Source: CAZUSO01 sp964622775 (lineage in GTDB: Bacteria > Bacteroidota > Bacteroidia > Chitinophagales > Chitinophagaceae). Taken from it: 64,000 nt of DNA. The notes below the pieces were generated by a model. It was not told the origin of the DNA. It saw only the letters and a list, made by a program, of their open reading frames with translations, and searched no databases. The translations under genes and the position numbers were made by a program. Location of the stretch: contig CAZUSO010000001.1 in NCBI GenBank assembly GCA_964622775.1, positions 62,001 through 126,000 on the forward strand. Direction: 5' to 3'. Shown piece by piece: positions 60,725-64,000 of this stretch; position 1 is the first letter of the stretch; each line of letters begins with the position of its first letter.

Positions 60725-61225
60725 ATGGATCTTCGTTACTTCAAAAGGACGGCAAAAAAAAACGCTCCGCAGCTCAAAAAATTCCTGACCAAACTGGATC
60801 GGATCGTCCCCGAAGGTTTCTCCACAATCGTGAAGGAAGAGGATGCAAAAATGTGGGCGCACACGGACTGTACCACCTGTGCCAACTGCTGTAAAACCAT
60901 GACGCCCGTTTTCACCAGGAAAGACATTCAGCGCATATCTGCTCATTTCGGCATGTCGCCGAAGGCTTTTTTTGATAAATTGCTGAAGAAAGAAGAAGAT
61001 ACCGGCGACACTGTAAACCGGCTGCAACCCTGTCCGTTTCTGGTGGATGATAAATGCAGCATTTATGCGGTACGCCCCAAAGACTGCGCCGAATTTCCGC
61101 ATCATTACAAGCGTCCTTTCGATTTGTATAATGATACTTTTATTCAGAATGTGGATAAATGTCCGGCTACCTTTCGCCTGATCAGTGCGTTGAAAAAACG
61201 GATAGAGGCAGAATATGAATGGTAG
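60725..61225 (+). CDS. YkgJ-family cysteine-cluster protein
   Basis: The 166 residues carry the CxxCxxCC motif (C49, C52, C55, C56 in DCTTCANCC) and a second cluster CPFLVDDKCSIYAVRPKDCAEFP. These cysteines are thought to bind zinc or an iron-sulfur cluster; the family has no settled function. It is cytoplasmic by lack of a signal. It lies 53 bases after the DarA-like gene on the same strand and is convergent with prmA. Confidence 0.88.
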   Translation: MDLRYFKRTAKKNAPQLKKFLTKLDRIVPEGFSTIVKEEDAKMWAHTDCTTCANCCKTMTPVFTRKDIQRISAHFGMSPKAFFDKLLKKEEDTGDTVNRLQPCPFLVDDKCSIYAVRPKDCAEFPHHYKRPFDLYNDTFIQNVDKCPATFRLISALKKRIEAEYEW

Positions 61226-61248
61226 CGGATCCCGGAAAAACCGGGGAA

Positions 61249-62070
61249 TTATTTTTGGAAATACATGGCCTCCCATTTATCCTTAGTGATGGATTTTACT
61301 AACTGAAGATGATGGTCTGCGGCTGCCTGTATAATAGCCGGTTCATCTGCTCCGGCCAGGATGCCGCTGAGGAGCAGGATGCCGCCCGGAGACAGCATTT
61401 GAGCCATTGCGGGCATATATTGCAGCAGGATGTTCCGGTTGATATTGGCCAGGATAATATCGAAACCTGTTGCGGGTACATCATCAAGTGTACCCTCCAG
61501 GACTTTTATCTTTTCCGAATGATTGTTGCTACAGTTCTCCAGCGCATTCTCATAAGACCAGGTGTCGTGATCAACAGCAACAATTTCTTCTGCTCCCAGG
61601 CGGGCAGCAAGGATGGCCAGCACGCCGGTACCCGTGCCAAAGTCTAATACTTTTTTATTCCCGAATCCGGTGTGACGCATCAGGGTAATCATCATTTGCG
61701 TGGTAGCATGATGGCCGGTTCCGAATGACATCTTAGGTGTGATAATAATCTCATGTTGTGCACCGGTATTAGCCGGATGAAAATCTGCCCGGATATAGCA
61801 AAAATCATCTACGGAAACCGGTTCAAAATTACGTTCCCATTCTTCGTTCCAGTTGCGTTCCTCCAGCGTTTCCATTTCGAAAGCAATATTTCGTTCCTCC
61901 GCGATTTTGTCAAGCGCTTCCCGGTCAATGATTCCGGGGTCGCCATACACAAGAAGCGCTTCCGCGGTTTCTTCAAACCCGGAAATTCCCGGCATGTTGT
62001 AAAGCTCCGCAATAATCAATTCCTGAAGAATATTGTCGGATGTAGTAAAAATAACCTTGCTGAATGACAT
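61249..62070 (-). CDS. prmA: Ribosomal protein L11 methyltransferase
   Basis: It trimethylates ribosomal protein L11 with S-adenosylmethionine. The 273 residues have the small N-terminal substrate-recognition domain and a Rossmann-type methyltransferase core: MSFGTGHHATTQMMITLM, KVLDFGTGTGVLAILAARLGAEEIVAVDHD, DIILANINRNILLQYM, and GGILLLSGILAG. These are the PrmA signatures. It stands alone. Confidence 0.94.
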   Translation of the reverse strand: MSFSKVIFTTSDNILQELIIAELYNMPGISGFEETAEALLVYGDPGIIDREALDKIAEERNIAFEMETLEERNWNEEWERNFEPVSVDDFCYIRADFHPANTGAQHEIIITPKMSFGTGHHATTQMMITLMRHTGFGNKKVLDFGTGTGVLAILAARLGAEEIVAVDHDTWSYENALENCSNNHSEKIKVLEGTLDDVPATGFDIILANINRNILLQYMPAMAQMLSPGGILLLSGILAGADEPAIIQAAADHHLQLVKSITKDKWEAMYFQK

Positions 62071-62216
62071 TTGTGCTTTATTAAAAAATCTGAATGGAAG
62101 ATAGATTAATTATCCTTAGTATTTTAATTGTATTTATAGACGGCAAAATGAGGACGACAGATTTTCTTATCGGGTAAAGGTCTGAAATTTTATTCTGTAA
62201 GTATGATTTGCTGTTT

Positions 62217-62371
62217 ACGGGGCAGGAAGATTCATTTAAGTAGGAAAGCCCGAAGATGTGTAATATATGCAGCTCAGAGCCGCACCCGGGGCTGGAAAAT
62301 GAGTAATCCCTCTTGTTTTGGCGTGAGTTTTTGTAGCGAAACAAAACAAAAAACCATGACAAAACACTACA
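62217..62371 (-). repeat. Dispersed repeat element, copy B (inverted relative to 26.8 kb)
   Basis: The core 62312-62347 is the reverse complement of 26784-26819 with one mismatch. The shared flanking words (GACAAAACAC on one side, TTTAAGTAGGAAAGCCC-like on the other, diverged) extend the element to about 150 bases. The rest of the spacer between prmA and the SCO gene shows nothing else. Confidence 0.6.
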
Positions 62372-62477
62372 AGGAGGTTAAATGTGATTTCCCTGCCTTT
62401 TGCCCTGTAATCAAAGCATCATAGCCAAAAAGGCGCTACCTTTACCAATTCTTTTGGAACAAAAAAATTTGACAGGT

Positions 62478-63131
62478 ATGAAGAATAAAAAAACGACCAT
62501 TGTCCTGATCTCTTTTTTCATTTTATTGGCTGCCGGATTTTCAATATGGGCTTACCCGCTGATTAAAAGCAGCCGTAAAACCAAGATTGGTTTTTTCGGT
62601 GATCCGGGTCATTCCATTCGCCCCTTTACATTTGCCAACCAGAAGGGAGACAGCATCACTTTGCAAAATATGAAGGGCAGAATTGTGGTTGTGGAATATT
62701 TTTACTCCACCTGCAAGGGTATCTGTCCCACAATGAATGAAAATATGACTAAGGTTTATGAGGCTTTTCGTAATGACAATGATGTGCTGATCCTTTCTCA
62801 TACGGTAGATCCTTTTCGGGATTCCGTTCAGGCACTACAGATCTATAGTCAGCAGTTCGGGGCGGATCCGGAACACTGGATGTTTCTTACCGGAGATAAA
62901 AAAGCCCTGTACGACCAGGCGCGCTATAGCTATCTGATTACTGCCGTTGAAAATAAGGAAGTCCATATTGAAGATGATTTTATCCACGAAAAATATTTTG
63001 TGCTCATAGATAAACAAGGCCGCTTGCGCGCACATGAAAACAACGATGGCGAATTGTCCCTGTATGACGGTACGGATAAGGCATCGGTACAGCAGCTCAT
63101 TGCGGATATTCGTGAATTAAAATTGGAATAA
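62478..63131 (+). CDS. SCO family protein (copper chaperone for cytochrome c oxidase)
   Basis: The 217 residues have an N-terminal membrane anchor (TTIVLISFFILLAAGFSIWAY) and a thioredoxin-like domain exposed to the periplasm. The copper-binding cysteines are C79 and C83 in YSTCKGICPTM, with the distant ligand H170 in HEKYFVLID. SCO proteins deliver copper to cytochrome oxidase or act as thiol reductases. The ATG at 62478 begins the anchor; the longer in-frame start gives no homology. The MazG-like gene follows 2 bases after the stop codon, so they form an operon. No oxidase gene is nearby. Confidence 0.92.
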   Translation: MKNKKTTIVLISFFILLAAGFSIWAYPLIKSSRKTKIGFFGDPGHSIRPFTFANQKGDSITLQNMKGRIVVVEYFYSTCKGICPTMNENMTKVYEAFRNDNDVLILSHTVDPFRDSVQALQIYSQQFGADPEHWMFLTGDKKALYDQARYSYLITAVENKEVHIEDDFIHEKYFVLIDKQGRLRAHENNDGELSLYDGTDKASVQQLIADIRELKLE

Positions 63132-63133
63132 TA

Positions 63134-63469
63134 ATGGAAGATCTCACGCTTGAAGCTGCACAACAACAGGTGGATGCCTGGATCCGCACAACGGGAGTTC
63201 GCTATTTCAATGAACTGACCAATCTGGGTATCCTCATGGAAGAAACGGGCGAGCTGGCCCGGCTTATGGTGCGCATTTACGGTGAGCAGTCCTTCAAAAA
63301 CAGAGAAGGGGAATCCAGCCTGGCGGATGAAATGGCGGATGTGCTTTGGGTGCTTTTATGTTTAGCCAATCAAACGGGCGTGAATCTCAACGAAGCGCTA
63401 CAGCGTAATTTTGAAAAAAAGACAAGTCGTGATTTGCTGCGACATAAAAATAACGGAAAGCTCCGTTAA
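63134..63469 (+). CDS. MazG-like nucleotide pyrophosphohydrolase
   Basis: The 111-residue all-helical protein shows the metal-binding pattern of the MazG family: NLGILMEETGELARLM and, later, SLADEMADVLWVLLCLANQTGVNL, with the ExxE...ExxD arrangement. Such enzymes hydrolyse nucleoside triphosphates to monophosphates and pyrophosphate and clear aberrant nucleotides. The single short domain is typical of small MazG proteins. It directly follows the SCO gene. Confidence 0.88.
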   Translation: MEDLTLEAAQQQVDAWIRTTGVRYFNELTNLGILMEETGELARLMVRIYGEQSFKNREGESSLADEMADVLWVLLCLANQTGVNLNEALQRNFEKKTSRDLLRHKNNGKLR

Positions 63470-63646
63470 TATAAATATCCCCGGTGCAAACCGGCCGAGC
63501 AGGCGATATGGCAGAGACGGTTTTTTATAATGATAAGGTAAATGCGATTTGTCTGTATTAGCAAACTCTATTATGTTGATTAGCATTCGTTTTTCTGTTG
63601 AATTTTGACTTTTTACTTAACAATAGATACCATTCCGGTTACCGTT

Positions 63647-64000
63647 ATGCTTACCATGCGCAGTGTGCAGGTTAAAGGAGACCGTCATTTGTGGCTGTTG
63701 ATGGATCGGGATCCGGTAAAGTATGCGGAGCAGATAACCGCGCTGGTGCTGGAAGCCTATTATACCACATATCAGCGGAAACTAAAAGTTCGTCCGGCAT
63801 CGTTTATTATGGAAATATGGGGGCATATTTATGCGGAATACTATACCTTACTCTGGAAGGACAGGTTGCGTACCCGGTGGATGGATAACATCGCATGCTT
63901 CGTCCGGAAAAAAACCGTAATGATTGATATCGGCGAACGTACGGTTGACCGTAACCGCTGGTTTTGGGATTGGATAGCCTGGCTGAAACCGGTGTTGCCG
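63647..64000 (+). CDS. Unknown protein, partial at right window edge
   Basis: An open frame of 118 codons that runs off the window. It begins MLTMRSVQVKGDRHLWLLMDRDPVKYAEQ and is rich in Trp, Tyr and Arg (ASFIMEIWGHIYAEYY, NRWFWDWIAWLKP). The codon use resembles the neighbours. The start could also be the ATG at 63656 or a TTG at 63605; a stop at 63599 limits the frame upstream. I do not recognise the family, and no signal peptide or domain motif is visible in the part seen. Confidence 0.6.
   Translation, partial: MLTMRSVQVKGDRHLWLLMDRDPVKYAEQITALVLEAYYTTYQRKLKVRPASFIMEIWGHIYAEYYTLLWKDRLRTRWMDNIACFVRKKTVMIDIGERTVDRNRWFWDWIAWLKPVLP

Overview
The window reads as an ordinary stretch of chromosome from a Bacteroidota bacterium, most like the Chitinophagaceae/Sphingobacteria branch. 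The signs are promoter elements of the Bacteroidota type (TAnnTTTG near -7), a type IX secretion protein (PorQ), a DUF5689 surface lipoprotein, a stand-alone transketolase N-terminal subunit, small DUF6787/DUF6728-like membrane proteins, and weak or absent Shine-Dalgarno sequences. No rRNA, tRNA, CRISPR array, prophage or complete insertion sequence was found.

Layout. (1) 1-8.5 kb, minus strand: the end of an exopolysaccharide/O-antigen locus (rfbA cut by the window edge, rfbB, two nucleotide-sugar 6-dehydrogenases, a Wzz-type chain-length protein, a large SLBB/Wza-type export protein). A single-gene cassette for a four-helix-bundle S23 protein, flanked by GTTA-rich repeats, sits between rfbA and rfbB. 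(2) 8.5-24 kb: housekeeping genes and what looks like the replication-origin neighbourhood. rpmH-rnpA-recO, a gene-free AT-rich stretch with a cluster of DnaA-box-like sites (13.3-13.9 kb), and mnmG with two parS-like palindromes (17.17 and 17.64 kb) lie within about 8 kb. A class III PhaC-like enzyme and an arginase-family enzyme lie between them. (3) 24-33.5 kb: an ABC ATPase bracketed by two copies of a hairpin repeat, a cobalamin adenosyltransferase, a lipoprotein dipeptidyl-peptidase III, a decayed thioredoxin-family membrane gene, pepE, aroC and a DUF5689 lipoprotein. (4) 34-48.6 kb: dnaE, purN, an M16 peptidase without the zinc motif, a ComA-like phosphosulfolactate synthase, a two-component pair, a beta-CASP metallohydrolase, an acyltransferase, pckA and the transketolase N-terminal subunit. 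(5) 48.6-54.9 kb: an AT-richer accessory island, all genes on the minus strand (RibD-like reductase, DUF1801, AraC regulator, HAD hydrolase, DUF1272, cupin, NmrA/SDR), with diverged hairpin-forming repeats between gene groups. (6) 54.9-64 kb: lpxB, a small membrane protein missed by length cut-offs, a sigma-54 activator without DNA-binding domain, porQ, fabI, a DarA-like flavodoxin-fold protein, a YkgJ cysteine-cluster protein, prmA, a SCO protein, a MazG-like protein and a partial unknown gene.

The strongest candidates for a second look are the oriC/parS neighbourhood, the attC-like repeats of the island, the S23 cassette, and the dispersed palindromic repeats near 24-29 kb and 62 kb. All functional names come from reading the protein sequences; no database search was possible.
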